Part shown: piece by piece, positions 1 through 8,798 of the stretch
Numbering within the stretch: position 1 is the first letter of the stretch
Layout of the letters: the number at the start of each line of letters is the position of its first letter
Origin: Alphaproteobacteria bacterium
GTDB lineage: Bacteria; Pseudomonadota; Alphaproteobacteria; DSM-16000; Inquilinaceae
Direction of reading: 5' to 3'
Assembly (NCBI GenBank): GCA_028281925.1
Contig: JANQIX010000034.1
Span: 62,001-126,000 of the forward strand
DNA: 64,000 bases
Notes under the pieces: generated by a model
Database searches by the model: none
What the model saw: only the letters and a program-made list of their open reading frames with translations
What the model was told of the DNA's origin: nothing
Program-made: the position numbers and the translations under genes

Positions 1-40
1 CGCTGGATCGACCGACCCTGGAACGGAAGGCGCAAACGCG

Positions 41-712
41 ATGACACCGGCGAAGAGCTTCGATCTCTCCCTGTACCTGGTCACGGACCCCGCCATGACC
101 GCGTCAAAGGGATTGCCGGCGACGGTGGCCGAGGCTGTGGAGGGTGGCGCCACCTTGGTCCAGCTGCGAGATAAGGACGGCTCGACCAGAACATTGATAG
201 ATGCCGCCAATGCGCTGATGAACTTACTGAAACCGCTTGGCGTTAAACTGATCATCAATGATCGGGTCGACGTCGCCATGGCGATCGGTGCGGATGGTGT
301 GCATCTGGGGCAGGACGACATGCCGGTGACCATGGCGCGACGCCTGCTGGGCCCGGAGGCCATCATCGGTGTCTCGATCTCCGAGCTTGCGCATGTCCCG
401 ACCGCCGATCCCGACATTGTCGATTATGCCGGCATCGGCCATGTCTTCCCGACACGGACCAAGGCCAAGCTGGGACCCGCCCTAGGCATCGACGGGTTCC
501 GCGCGCTGCGTGAGCGCGTGGCAATGCCGGTCGTGGCAATCGGCGGTATAGATCCCGACACCGCCGGCCCGGTAATGGCTGCCGGCGCAGATGGTGTCGC
601 GATCGTGTCCGGCATCGTCGCAGCGCCCGATCCAAAGGCGGCGGCCACCCAATATGCCCTGGCTGTTGCGGCGGCACGCCTTTCCCATTCCAGTACCGGA
701 GGCAATCTATGA
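41..712 (+). CDS. thiE: Thiamine phosphate synthase ThiE
   Basis: Cytoplasmic TIM-barrel enzyme that couples HMP diphosphate to thiazole phosphate, giving thiamine monophosphate. The 223 residues match the family length. Visible motifs in order are QLRDKD (about residue 40), INDRVDVA (about 71), GVHLGQDD (about 85), the phosphate-binding HVFPTRTK (about 133) and AIGGI (about 165). The ATG at 41 follows a GGAAGG stretch. Its stop overlaps the thiD start (ATGA), so the two are probably translationally coupled. Only 40 bases lie upstream in the window, so a TPP riboswitch cannot be judged. Confidence 0.95.
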   Translation: MTPAKSFDLSLYLVTDPAMTASKGLPATVAEAVEGGATLVQLRDKDGSTRTLIDAANALMNLLKPLGVKLIINDRVDVAMAIGADGVHLGQDDMPVTMARRLLGPEAIIGVSISELAHVPTADPDIVDYAGIGHVFPTRTKAKLGPALGIDGFRALRERVAMPVVAIGGIDPDTAGPVMAAGADGVAIVSGIVAAPDPKAAATQYALAVAAARLSHSSTGGNL

Positions 713-1533
713 TCCCCAATGTGCTGACCATCGCAGGGTCCGACCCAGGTGGCGGTGCCGGCATTCAGGCCGACCTGAAGACGTTCTCTGCACTCGGCAC
801 GTTCGGCATGGCGGTGATGACGGCGCTGACGGCCCAGAACACGCAGCGCGTCAGCGGCGTGCACGCCGTGCCGCCGGACTTTGTGGGCGAGCAGATCGAC
901 ACCCTGATGGAAGACATCCGCGTCGATGCTCTGAAGATCGGGATGATCGCGACCGCAGAGATTGCACGGACGGTGGCGGATCGCCTCTCTCGATCCAAAC
1001 CACCGGCTGTGGTTCTGGACCCCGTGATGGTGGCCAAGAGCGGGGACCGCCTGCTGGACCCCAGCGCCATCGACACGGTGCGTACGGCTCTGGTGCCTCT
1101 GGCAACGGTCATCACGCCTAACCTGCCTGAAGCCGCCGTTCTGCTTGATCGGCCCGAACCGGCCAGTCTCGCCGAGATGCGCGATGCGGCGCAGGCCCTG
1201 GCGGATCTCGGCCCACGTTGCGTCATGCTGAAGGGCGGGCATTTGAGCGGTGGCGAGAGTCCGGACCTTCTCTATGACGGCAACCGCATGATCGAGCTGC
1301 CGGGCCGGCGGATCGACACGAAGAACACCCATGGCACCGGCTGCACGCTGTCGGCCGCCATCGCTGCCCTGATCCCGCAACGCGACGACATCGCAGCCGC
1401 GATCACGGACGCCAAAGCCTACGTGACCGCCGCCATCGCGAAGAGCGGCACACTTACCGTCGGCTCGGGTCATGGGCCGGTGCATCACTTTCACGCCCTG
1501 TGGGCAACCGCCGATACGAAGGAGACAGTCTGA
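709..1533 (+). CDS. thiD: Hydroxymethylpyrimidine/phosphomethylpyrimidine kinase ThiD
   Basis: Ribokinase-fold kinase that phosphorylates HMP and HMP-P to HMP-PP, the partner substrate of ThiE. At 274 residues it has the usual length. The N-terminal IAGSDPGGGAGIQADLKT substrate-binding segment is at residues 7-24, DPVMVAKSGD is near residue 104, and the anion hole/catalytic NTHGTGCTLSAA is near residue 206. It overlaps thiE by four bases and is followed three bases later by tenA, so the three form one transcription unit. Confidence 0.95.
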   Translation: MIPNVLTIAGSDPGGGAGIQADLKTFSALGTFGMAVMTALTAQNTQRVSGVHAVPPDFVGEQIDTLMEDIRVDALKIGMIATAEIARTVADRLSRSKPPAVVLDPVMVAKSGDRLLDPSAIDTVRTALVPLATVITPNLPEAAVLLDRPEPASLAEMRDAAQALADLGPRCVMLKGGHLSGGESPDLLYDGNRMIELPGRRIDTKNTHGTGCTLSAAIAALIPQRDDIAAAITDAKAYVTAAIAKSGTLTVGSGHGPVHHFHALWATADTKETV

Positions 1534-1536
1534 CCC

Positions 1537-2211
1537 ATGGCCCGGTTCACCGAACGCGCCTGGCAGGACACCGCCGCACTGAGACAGCGCATCCTCGACC
1601 TGCCCTTCAATCAGGAGCTTACGGCAGGTACGCTGAGCCGTGAACGGTTCCAGACCTACATGATCCAGGACGCGCTCTATCTGGAGGCGTACAGCCGGAC
1701 CCTCGCGATCGCCTCGGCCCGTTCGCCGGAGCCGGACGCCATGGTGCAGTTCGCCCGTGCGTCGGAAGAGGCGCTGGTGGTCGAGCGGGCACTGCATGGC
1801 AGCGTCTTCGAACAGTTCGGGGTCAGCCCCGCCGAAGCGGCAGCGACAGAGCCGTCGCCAACTTGCGCGGGATACACGAACTTCCTGCTGGCGACCGCGC
1901 AGACCGGGACTTACGGCGAACTGGTCGCCGCGATCCTGCCCTGCTTCTGGATCTATTGGGAGGTGGGCCATCACATTTCGGACCGAGCGGCGCCGGACAA
2001 TCCCTATCAGGCCTGGATCGACACCTATTCCGACAAGGCATTCGAAGAGGCGGTCGAAGCGGTGATCGCGATAACCGACCGTGCCGCCGCCGCCACAACG
2101 GACGCCGATCGCGAGCTAATGTTGCGGGCCTTCCGGCGCTCGACCCGGTACGAATGGATGTTCTGGGACGCAGCCTACCGGCTGGAAGGCTGGCCGGTCC
2201 TAATGGGCTGA
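1537..2211 (+). CDS. tenA: TenA family protein (aminopyrimidine aminohydrolase, thiaminase II)
   Basis: All-helical TenA protein of 224 residues. The family hydrolyses aminomethyl-pyrimidine breakdown products of thiamine to HMP, feeding ThiD. Family residues are present: Asp in MIQDALYL (about residue 45), the nucleophile-type Cys in LPCFWIYWEVG (about 135), and the C-terminal YEWMFWDAAY segment (about 205) where the catalytic acid is expected. It follows thiD after only three bases. The combination thiE-thiD-tenA suggests salvage of degraded thiamine, not only de novo synthesis. Confidence 0.92.
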   Translation: MARFTERAWQDTAALRQRILDLPFNQELTAGTLSRERFQTYMIQDALYLEAYSRTLAIASARSPEPDAMVQFARASEEALVVERALHGSVFEQFGVSPAEAAATEPSPTCAGYTNFLLATAQTGTYGELVAAILPCFWIYWEVGHHISDRAAPDNPYQAWIDTYSDKAFEEAVEAVIAITDRAAAATTDADRELMLRAFRRSTRYEWMFWDAAYRLEGWPVLMG

Positions 2212-2336
2212 TCTGAACGCACAATCGCCCCTTGCGGGCCCTGGTCGCGTAGAATGTGCGCCCCTTGCCCTGGTAACATGGACCATCGCCACCATATATG
2301 AGCGAGCACCCACTCACTTAGCCCGGTGCCCTTCGG

Positions 2337-3641
2337 ATGGATGTGACGCAGTCCACGGCTCGCGAAACACCGGCGCGCCCCTTGGCAAAGGGACGCATCG
2401 CCGCCTGGTTCTTCTATGACTGGGCCAGCTCCGCCCCGCCGGCAATCATCATCAGCTTCGTCTTCGCCACGTTTTTCACCGAGTCCGTCGCTGCCGACAC
2501 CACCACCGGTACCGCGCTGTGGGGCAATATGATGTCGGCATCCGGCATCACGATTGCGGTGCTCGCGGTCCTGCTGGGCCCCGTGGCCGATGCCGGCGCC
2601 GGCCGCAAGATCTGGCTCGGCGCCTTCAGCGGCCTTGCCATCGTCGCCGGCGGATTGATGTGGTTCGTGCAGGCCGACACGTCATGGATCGTCACGGCCC
2701 TGGTGCTGGCCTTCCTGGTGAATGTCGGGCTTGAGGTCAGCATGGTGTTCTACAACGCCATGCTGCCTGGCCTGGCACCGCCGCACATGGTGGGCCGTAT
2801 GTCTGGCTGGGGGATCGGCTTCGGCTATGTCGGCACGATCTTCTGCCTGGCCATGGCGCTCGCCCTGGTGATGGCGGACCCGCCGCCCTTTGGCCTTTCA
2901 TCCGAGACGGACGAGGCGGTGCGGATGACGTCCGTACTGGCATCGGCCTGGTTCCTGGTGTTCGCGCTGCCCCTGTTCCTGGGCGTCCGTGAGCCGCCGC
3001 ACAAGGTGAGCATCGGCCGGGCGATCATCACCGGCGTCACGTCGCTGGCTGACACGGTGCGCATGCTGAAGACCCACGGCAATACGGCCCGGTTCCTGAT
3101 CGCGCACATGATCTACCGCGACGGCATGAACACCATGTTCTATTTCGGCGGCGTCTACGCCGCGGGCACGTTCGGCATGGATCAGGAGCAGATCCTGCTG
3201 TTCGGCGTGCTGATCTACATCACCGCCGGCCTCGGTGCCTTTGCCTTCGGCTGGCTGGACGACCGCATCGGCGGACGCAAGACCGTGTTGCTGGGGATCG
3301 CGGGCCTGCTGGCCTTCGGCCTTCCCCTGCTTCTGGTGGAAACGCAGACGGCGTTCTTCGTGCTGGGTGTGGGCATCGGCATCTTCTTCGGGCCGGTGCA
3401 GTCCGCCAGCCGGTCGCTGATGGCCCGCCTCACCCCGCCCGGCCATGAGGGGCAGATGTTCGGGTTGTTCGGCCTTTCCGGAAAGGCCATATCGCCGCTG
3501 GGACCGCTGCTTGTCGGCTGGGCAACGCTGATCGGCGACAGCCAGAGGGTCGGCATGGCCACGGTCATGGTGTTCTTCGTCGTCGGCGGCCTGCTGCTCT
3601 TGGCTGTACGCGAACCTGTGGGTGGAAAAGAGGTGTCTTGA
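2337..3641 (+). CDS. MFS transporter, UMF1/Atg22-like
   Basis: Polytopic permease of 434 residues with about 12 hydrophobic segments. The N-terminus (IAAWFFYDWASSAPPAIIIS) resembles the FYDWANSA motif of the UMF1/Atg22-like MFS group, often annotated as amino-acid or vacuolar-type exporters. The substrate is unknown. Lying just after the thi genes it could carry a thiamine precursor, but that is only positional inference. Its stop overlaps the next ATG (TGATG), so it is probably co-translated with the Ntn-hydrolase gene. Confidence 0.8.
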   Translation: MDVTQSTARETPARPLAKGRIAAWFFYDWASSAPPAIIISFVFATFFTESVAADTTTGTALWGNMMSASGITIAVLAVLLGPVADAGAGRKIWLGAFSGLAIVAGGLMWFVQADTSWIVTALVLAFLVNVGLEVSMVFYNAMLPGLAPPHMVGRMSGWGIGFGYVGTIFCLAMALALVMADPPPFGLSSETDEAVRMTSVLASAWFLVFALPLFLGVREPPHKVSIGRAIITGVTSLADTVRMLKTHGNTARFLIAHMIYRDGMNTMFYFGGVYAAGTFGMDQEQILLFGVLIYITAGLGAFAFGWLDDRIGGRKTVLLGIAGLLAFGLPLLLVETQTAFFVLGVGIGIFFGPVQSASRSLMARLTPPGHEGQMFGLFGLSGKAISPLGPLLVGWATLIGDSQRVGMATVMVFFVVGGLLLLAVREPVGGKEVS

Positions 3642-4639
3642 TGACCACGCATCCCCTGCCGCCCATTCCGACGACGCGCCTGGGTCGCGAAGGACTGCCG
3701 GAGCTGGTATCGCGCTATCCCGACCGGCTGGCCGTCATTCTGCGGGCGGCGCGGCGGCGCTACACCGGACCCGGCGTCAGCCTCGGCGACAAGCTGACCC
3801 GGCGGTGGGCAGAGCGCACGGGCCTCGCCGAGACCGGCGAGATCGACGAGGTCGCACGCCGCGTGGGCCGGCCGGGCGCCTGGCTCTTGAACCTCAGCTA
3901 TGAATGGGCCTGTACTTCCGCCGTGCATGTGCCGGAAGACGGGCACCCTCGCCTGCTCCGCACGCTCGACTGGCAGCTGCCGACCCTGGGTACAGCGATC
4001 GTGGTGACTGAAATCGACGATCCTGCGGGATCGTGGCTGAACCTCACCTGGCCGGGGTTCGTCGGCTGTGTGCAAGGGCTGGCGCCTGGGCGGTTTGCCA
4101 TTGCCATCAACCAGGCGCCCGGCCCGGCGACGCGGCTGGGCCTTCCGGGCGACTGGCTGGTCGCCCGGCGCATCGCCTGGCGATCGGACGCCAGGCCGCC
4201 GGTCATGCTGCTGCGCGACGTCTTCCGCCGCTGCCGGGATTTCGCCGAGGCGAAGCAGCGGCTCACCGAAACCGCGGTAACGCTTCCGGTCATCTTCACG
4301 ATCGTTGGCGTGCGCCCGGGGCAAAGCGCCATCATTGAGCGGATGCCCACCCGCGCCCGCGTGCACGACACTGCGCCTTCGGTTACCAACCACTGGCTGA
4401 ATACCGAGTTCCCCGGACGCACGCATTCCATCCTGTCACCCGAACGCCTGGAGATGGTCCGGGCCGTGCTGCCGGGCGAGGCCCGGGATTTGGCCTGGGT
4501 GCGCCCGCCGATCCTGAACGAGCGGACGCGCCTCGCCTTGGAGGCATCGCCGGCCGACGGGTCGCTGATCGTGGAAGGCTACGAAGGCGAAACCAGGGTA
4601 ACCGACCGGCTGAGCTTGCAGCCGGCCATGGCGGCCTAG
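3641..4639 (+). CDS. Acid ceramidase/NAAA-like Ntn hydrolase
   Basis: 332-residue protein. The ATG at 3641 is preferred over TTG 3638 because AGAGG lies seven bases ahead. After an N-terminal segment of about 90 residues comes WACTSAV with a candidate nucleophile Cys91, followed by RTLDW (Arg107, Asp110). A later TNHWLN (about residue 248) resembles the TNYDHW of acid ceramidase and N-acylethanolamine acid amidase. These Ntn hydrolases mature by cleavage just before the Cys, which would free the first 90 residues here. No signal peptide is evident, so a cytoplasmic amidase is possible. Placement before an acyl-activating/acyltransferase fusion suggests an N-acyl lipid or amide substrate. C45 or choloylglycine-hydrolase kinship is also possible. 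Confidence 0.65.
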   Translation: MTTHPLPPIPTTRLGREGLPELVSRYPDRLAVILRAARRRYTGPGVSLGDKLTRRWAERTGLAETGEIDEVARRVGRPGAWLLNLSYEWACTSAVHVPEDGHPRLLRTLDWQLPTLGTAIVVTEIDDPAGSWLNLTWPGFVGCVQGLAPGRFAIAINQAPGPATRLGLPGDWLVARRIAWRSDARPPVMLLRDVFRRCRDFAEAKQRLTETAVTLPVIFTIVGVRPGQSAIIERMPTRARVHDTAPSVTNHWLNTEFPGRTHSILSPERLEMVRAVLPGEARDLAWVRPPILNERTRLALEASPADGSLIVEGYEGETRVTDRLSLQPAMAA

Positions 4640-4697
4640 GATCTGGCCGCAGCCAAACCGAACCGGACACGGTGAATCCGGCAGGAGAAATGCCACC

Positions 4698-7373
4698 ATG
4701 CGTGATGACGGCCCAATTCAATGGCCGACACTTCGGGAGTTGATTGAGGATCTCGCCCGGCACGGGGAACGCACTGCCGTCATGGCCGTCCACGGCGACC
4801 GGACGACCGAGATCACCTTCTCCGACCTTGCCGATAGATCGCTGCGTCTCGCCTCCGGCATGGTGGCCGCAGGCATCGGCCCCGGAACGCCGGTGCTGCT
4901 GTTCGGCCCCAACAGTATCGACTGGATAGTGGTGCGGTTCGCCCTCGCCTCCATCGGCGCGCTGACGGTGGCACTCGACGATCTGTTGACGGATGAGGAA
5001 GTCGCGACGTTGGTCCCCGACAGTGGAGCCAACCACGCCTTCGTCGCCATGCGCCATATTCCGCGCGTTGAGGAAAGCGCCGGGAACCAGGATCTGCAGA
5101 TCCTTCGGCTGGACGACGATGGCGACGGCACGGCCTCTGCCCTGCCACACTGGTCGTCGCTGCTGGCGGATACGGTGGCGCCGCTTCCTGCGATCGATCC
5201 GCAAGCGCCGCACATGCTGGTCTATACGTCCGGAACGACCGGCCGGCCCAAGAGCTTCCTCTTGTCGCATGCCAACAACCTGCACAACGTCCGCGCCCTG
5301 ATGGCGCAAAGCGTCGTCGGCGAGGCCGACCGCATCCTGCTGCCGCTGCCATTTCACCATGTCTATCCGCTAACCGTCGGCATCCTCACCTGCCTCGCCT
5401 CCGGGGCCATGCTTGTCCTGCCGGAAGCCGTGGATGGGCCGCGCCTGGCAGCCGCCATGCGGCACGGCCGCATAACGGTGATTGTCGCGGTGCCGCGCCT
5501 CTATGCTGCGTTGATGACCGGCATCGAATCCCGTGCCGCTGCACGGGGCTGGCTCGCCAGCCGCGCCTTCAAGACCCTGTTCGCCTTCAGCTTGATGGCG
5601 CATCGGCGGTTCGGCTGGCGGATCGGGCGTAAGCTGTTCGCCTCCGTCCATCGGCAGATCGCACCAGACTTGTGGCTGCTGGCGTCAGGTGGTGCGCGGT
5701 TCGAGGCGGACCTGATCTGGAAGCTGGAGGCTTTGGGCTGGGACGTCCGCTCCGGCTGGGGGTTGGCCGAGACGGCCTCGATCCTGACCAACAACGGCGG
5801 CGGCGCGGGCAAACGGATCGGCAGCGAAGGCAGGCCGCTGCCAGGCATGCAGGTGCGCGTGGCCGACCCCGATGCAGACGGCGTCGGCGAGCTGCAGGCG
5901 CGGGGCCCGTCGGTGTTCCTCGGCTATCAGGACAATGCGGAAGCCAATGCCACTGCCTTCACGGAGGACGGCTGGTTTCGCACCGGCGATCTCGGCCGCG
6001 TCGACGCCGATGGGTTCGTGCACATCGCCGGGCGCGTGAAGGAGATGATCGTGCTCGGCGGCGGCAAGAACGTCTTCCCCGAAGAGGTGGAGAAGATCTA
6101 TGCCGCAAGCCCACTGATCGAAGAGATCGCCGTGCTGGAGGACGGCGGGGCGCTGGCGGCATTGATCGTGCCGGATATGACAGCGATCCGGGACGCCGGC
6201 CACATGCAAACGGTGGATGCCGTGCGCGTGGCGCTGATGGAGCACGCGCGCGGCCTGGCGTCGTTCCAGCGTGTCAGCGGTTTTACGGTGACCAGCGAGA
6301 GCCTACCGCGAAACCGGCTTGGCAAGTACCAGCGCTTTCTGATCCCCGACCTCTACCGTCGTGCGAAGGATGGCCTCCCGTCCGGCCGCAAGCGTAAGCT
6401 TTCGGACGCCGACCGGGTCCTCTTGGACGCGTCGCCGGCGCGGGAGCTTTGGGCCTACCTCAAAGGGCGCTACCCGGCGGCTGACCTGCATCCTGATCTC
6501 TCGCTGCAGCTCGATCTCTCAATCGATTCCCTGGAATGGGTGACCCTGTCTTTGGAGATCGCCGAACGCCTGAATGTGCGGTTTTCCGAAGACGATGCAG
6601 CAACCCTGTTCACCGTCCGCGACCTGATTGAGCGGGCGGCGGAACGCGTGGGTGACGGCACATCCGTCGCCACAATCGGGGATGGCGGCGTGATCGCGCC
6701 GCTCACCGACGCGCAGGCGCAGTGGCTGCGGCCGCTTCCCGCAAGCTACCGGCCACTGCGCTGGCTCATCTACGCCGTCAACACCTTCCTGATCCGCGGA
6801 CTGTTCGGCCTGCGCGTCAAGGATCTCGACAGGGTCCCCATGTCGGGCCCGGTGATCATTGCCTGCAACCATGTCAGCGACATCGACGCCTTCATCGTGG
6901 TCGCGTCCTTAGGCATGAAGCGCCTGCGATCCACCTGGTGGAGCGGCGATGTGAACAGGCTGTTCGGCAGCAGGATCTTCCGTCTGTTCTCCAGGGCGTC
7001 GCAGATCTTCCCAGTGGACGAGCGCGCTGCCGGGGCCACGCTCGCCTCCGGCGCCGAAGTCCTGAAGCGGGGCAACATCCTGGTCTGGTTTCCTGAGAGC
7101 TGGCGATCGCCTGACGGCGAGCTGCAACGGTTCCTTCCTGGCGTGGGACACCTGATGCTGCAGTCGCAGGCCACGGTGATCCCGGCGCGGGTGACCGGCG
7201 CATTCGAGGCCTGGCCGCGCGATCGGCATTGGCCGCGCTTCACCCGTCTGGGAATCACCTATGGTCGTCCCCTGGACACAGCGGCGCTGATCGCCGAAGG
7301 CTTCAGCGATCCGGCCGAACTGGCCGATCGGGTGCGCACGGCCGTCGGCGATCTGTCGTCTCAGCGCCCGTAG
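4698..7373 (+). CDS. Trifunctional acyl-activating enzyme / acyl carrier domain / PlsC acyltransferase fusion
   Basis: 891 residues in three blocks. Residues 1 to about 560 are an AMP-forming acyl-activating enzyme, with the P-loop YTSGTTGRPKS at 174-184 and a C-terminal part with GRVKEMIVLGGGKNVFPEE near 445. Around 585-650 is an acyl carrier domain with SIDSLEWV, whose Ser (about 609) would carry phosphopantetheine. From about 690 is a PlsC glycerophospholipid acyltransferase with NHVSDID (the HX4D motif, about 723) and FPESWRSPDG (about 798). The protein could activate a free fatty acid, hold it on its own carrier and pass it to a lysophospholipid or other acceptor. E. coli Aas has the acyltransferase first and no carrier domain, so this is the reverse order. 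An AGGAGA precedes the start. Confidence 0.85.
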   Translation: MRDDGPIQWPTLRELIEDLARHGERTAVMAVHGDRTTEITFSDLADRSLRLASGMVAAGIGPGTPVLLFGPNSIDWIVVRFALASIGALTVALDDLLTDEEVATLVPDSGANHAFVAMRHIPRVEESAGNQDLQILRLDDDGDGTASALPHWSSLLADTVAPLPAIDPQAPHMLVYTSGTTGRPKSFLLSHANNLHNVRALMAQSVVGEADRILLPLPFHHVYPLTVGILTCLASGAMLVLPEAVDGPRLAAAMRHGRITVIVAVPRLYAALMTGIESRAAARGWLASRAFKTLFAFSLMAHRRFGWRIGRKLFASVHRQIAPDLWLLASGGARFEADLIWKLEALGWDVRSGWGLAETASILTNNGGGAGKRIGSEGRPLPGMQVRVADPDADGVGELQARGPSVFLGYQDNAEANATAFTEDGWFRTGDLGRVDADGFVHIAGRVKEMIVLGGGKNVFPEEVEKIYAASPLIEEIAVLEDGGALAALIVPDMTAIRDAGHMQTVDAVRVALMEHARGLASFQRVSGFTVTSESLPRNRLGKYQRFLIPDLYRRAKDGLPSGRKRKLSDADRVLLDASPARELWAYLKGRYPAADLHPDLSLQLDLSIDSLEWVTLSLEIAERLNVRFSEDDAATLFTVRDLIERAAERVGDGTSVATIGDGGVIAPLTDAQAQWLRPLPASYRPLRWLIYAVNTFLIRGLFGLRVKDLDRVPMSGPVIIACNHVSDIDAFIVVASLGMKRLRSTWWSGDVNRLFGSRIFRLFSRASQIFPVDERAAGATLASGAEVLKRGNILVWFPESWRSPDGELQRFLPGVGHLMLQSQATVIPARVTGAFEAWPRDRHWPRFTRLGITYGRPLDTAALIAEGFSDPAELADRVRTAVGDLSSQRP

Positions 7374-7504
7374 ACGCGCGCGCTCGTTGGAGGCATCAAG
7401 TTTCGCTAGACGGCACAATCCCCTGGATGAGAAAGATATTGCGCTGACCACCGGGATCCGATTAGCGGTGATGGGTAGAGTGAATTGCAGTTCGAAGGTG
7501 TGCG

Positions 7505-7900
7505 ATGGCAGCCGTGCTGATAATTGACGACGTAGAACACGTCCGATTGCTGCTCCGCAGCCTGCTTGAGACGGCCGGCCATGAGGTAACGGAGGCGGGC
7601 ACAGGCAATGAAGCGCTGGCTCAGATGCGCTCAGCACCATTCGATCTGATCGTCACCGACGTGATCATGCCCGATGTCGATGGTATCGCTGTGATCAAAG
7701 AGGCACGCGAAGTCTGCCCTACCGCCAAGATCCTTGCGATCTCAGGCGGCAGTGCAGACCTCTCAGCGAACCTGTCCCTAAAGATGGGCGAAATGTTCGG
7801 TGCCGATGCCGTGTTGTTCAAGCCGTTCGACAACAAACACTTTCTGCAGACGGTGAGCCGCCTGCTCAGCCAACATCCTTTCGTTTGGCATGACGCTTGA
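7505..7900 (+). CDS. Single-domain response regulator (CheY-like receiver)
   Basis: 131 residues, only a receiver domain. The acidic pair IIDD is at residues 7-10, the phosphoacceptor Asp is in IVTDVIMPD (about residue 56), and the conserved Lys is in FKPFD (about 106). No output domain follows. No histidine kinase is nearby, so its partner is elsewhere. The last 35 bases overlap the 3' end of the convergent MarR gene. Confidence 0.9.
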   Translation: MAAVLIIDDVEHVRLLLRSLLETAGHEVTEAGTGNEALAQMRSAPFDLIVTDVIMPDVDGIAVIKEAREVCPTAKILAISGGSADLSANLSLKMGEMFGADAVLFKPFDNKHFLQTVSRLLSQHPFVWHDA

Positions 7901-8363
7901 GCATCAGCCTCAGCAGTTCCTCCAACCGCTCGGCCAGCTGGAACCGGTTGTCGTCTGACATGTCGGCTATCGAAAGCTCCAGCTCGCGCAACGGATCATT
8001 GGCCAACAGGGTCTTTGCCTGATCGGTCAACTCCAGGCGATGGGTCCGCCGGTCACTGGGGATCGGCCGGCGCACCAGCAGCCCGCGTTTGACCAGGGCG
8101 TTGACCGTCTGCGAGGCACTGCTGCGCGACGTCAGATTATGCTCGGCGAACGCGCTGACGGTGCATGCCCGTTCTTCCGCCCTGCCGAAGAAACGCAAGG
8201 CGGTCCATTGGGCCGGCCTGAGATCGCCAGCAAAGCCGAACCGATACGCTAACTGCGCAATCTGTTCCATCACCTCCGCTGTGGCGCGAGACGATGTCCG
8301 CGGTTGATCTGCAAGCGGCACGTTGAGACCCGGCCTCGTTTCTTCTTCACGCCATGTACGCAT
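7866..8363 (-). CDS. MarR family transcriptional regulator
   Basis: About 165 residues. A winged-helix core is visible: SAFAEHNLTSRSSASQTVNALVKRG covers the recognition helix region, and RRPIPSDRRTHRLELTDQAK is the wing with the typical D-R-R. ATG 8363 is used; a GTG directly before it (8366) is equally possible. It is transcribed away from a 435-base gap and converges on the response regulator. Its target is unknown; MarR proteins commonly control their own promoter or a neighbour. Confidence 0.88.
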   Translation of the reverse strand: MRTWREEETRPGLNVPLADQPRTSSRATAEVMEQIAQLAYRFGFAGDLRPAQWTALRFFGRAEERACTVSAFAEHNLTSRSSASQTVNALVKRGLLVRRPIPSDRRTHRLELTDQAKTLLANDPLRELELSIADMSDDNRFQLAERLEELLRLMLKRHAKRKDVG

Positions 8364-8798
8364 CACTCTCTACCATTCCTCTTGCAAACTGAAACGGTGG
8401 TCTTCCTCGAACCCCATGTCTCCTGTGAAGATGACCACTGTCCAGTCCCTTCCTTGGGTGCGTCGCGGCCCCACCGACCCTCGACATCGATACGCGCGAT
8501 CCCCTGCCGTTTCGGCGCCACGGTCCGGCAACCCGACATCACGGGGACGGCTCGCTCGAACGGCAAACCGATGAAGCGCGCTAAAGTTGAACTTACTTTA
8601 TCATCGCCGGTGGGGATGCGAAATGGAAAGATAATTCCTTAATGGGAACAAGATAATTTTGTCTCAGGTAGATGGTCACCGTTGTAGATGGTCGCCGTTT
8701 AAGCATCCTGCGAATCGACTGGCAGACGCTACGCAAAGACTCAAGTTTTCCGAACCTTCGCAGGGACCTATCGGCTACGGGACCGCGTCCGTCCCCAT
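8364..8798. other. Intergenic region upstream of the MarR gene
   Basis: A 435-base gap between two minus-strand genes. I see no convincing gene. Positions 8585-8670 are clearly richer in A+T than the surroundings and could hold a promoter for the MarR gene, but I could not fix clear -35/-10 boxes. A tandem 16-base repeat sits at 8668-8699. Confidence 0.5.
8668..8699. repeat. Tandem 16-base direct repeat
   Basis: Two head-to-tail copies of GTAGATGGTCaCCGTT / GTAGATGGTCgCCGTT (15 of 16 identical) lie in the non-coding gap upstream of the MarR gene, next to an A+T-rich stretch. They could be paired sites for a regulator; two copies alone are weak evidence. Confidence 0.5.

Noticed and set aside
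1-40. TPP riboswitch ahead of thiE
   Set aside because: Only 40 bases are available and no THI-box sequence is seen.
424-1974. Long open frame on the minus strand opposite thiE-thiD-tenA
   Set aside because: It is a by-product of high-GC codon use. The plus-strand genes have clear family motifs and the minus translation is Arg/His/Gly-rich without any motif.
3215-4426. Long minus-strand frame opposite the MFS and Ntn-hydrolase genes
   Set aside because: Same cause; the plus-strand proteins are recognised and the opposite translation shows no family pattern.
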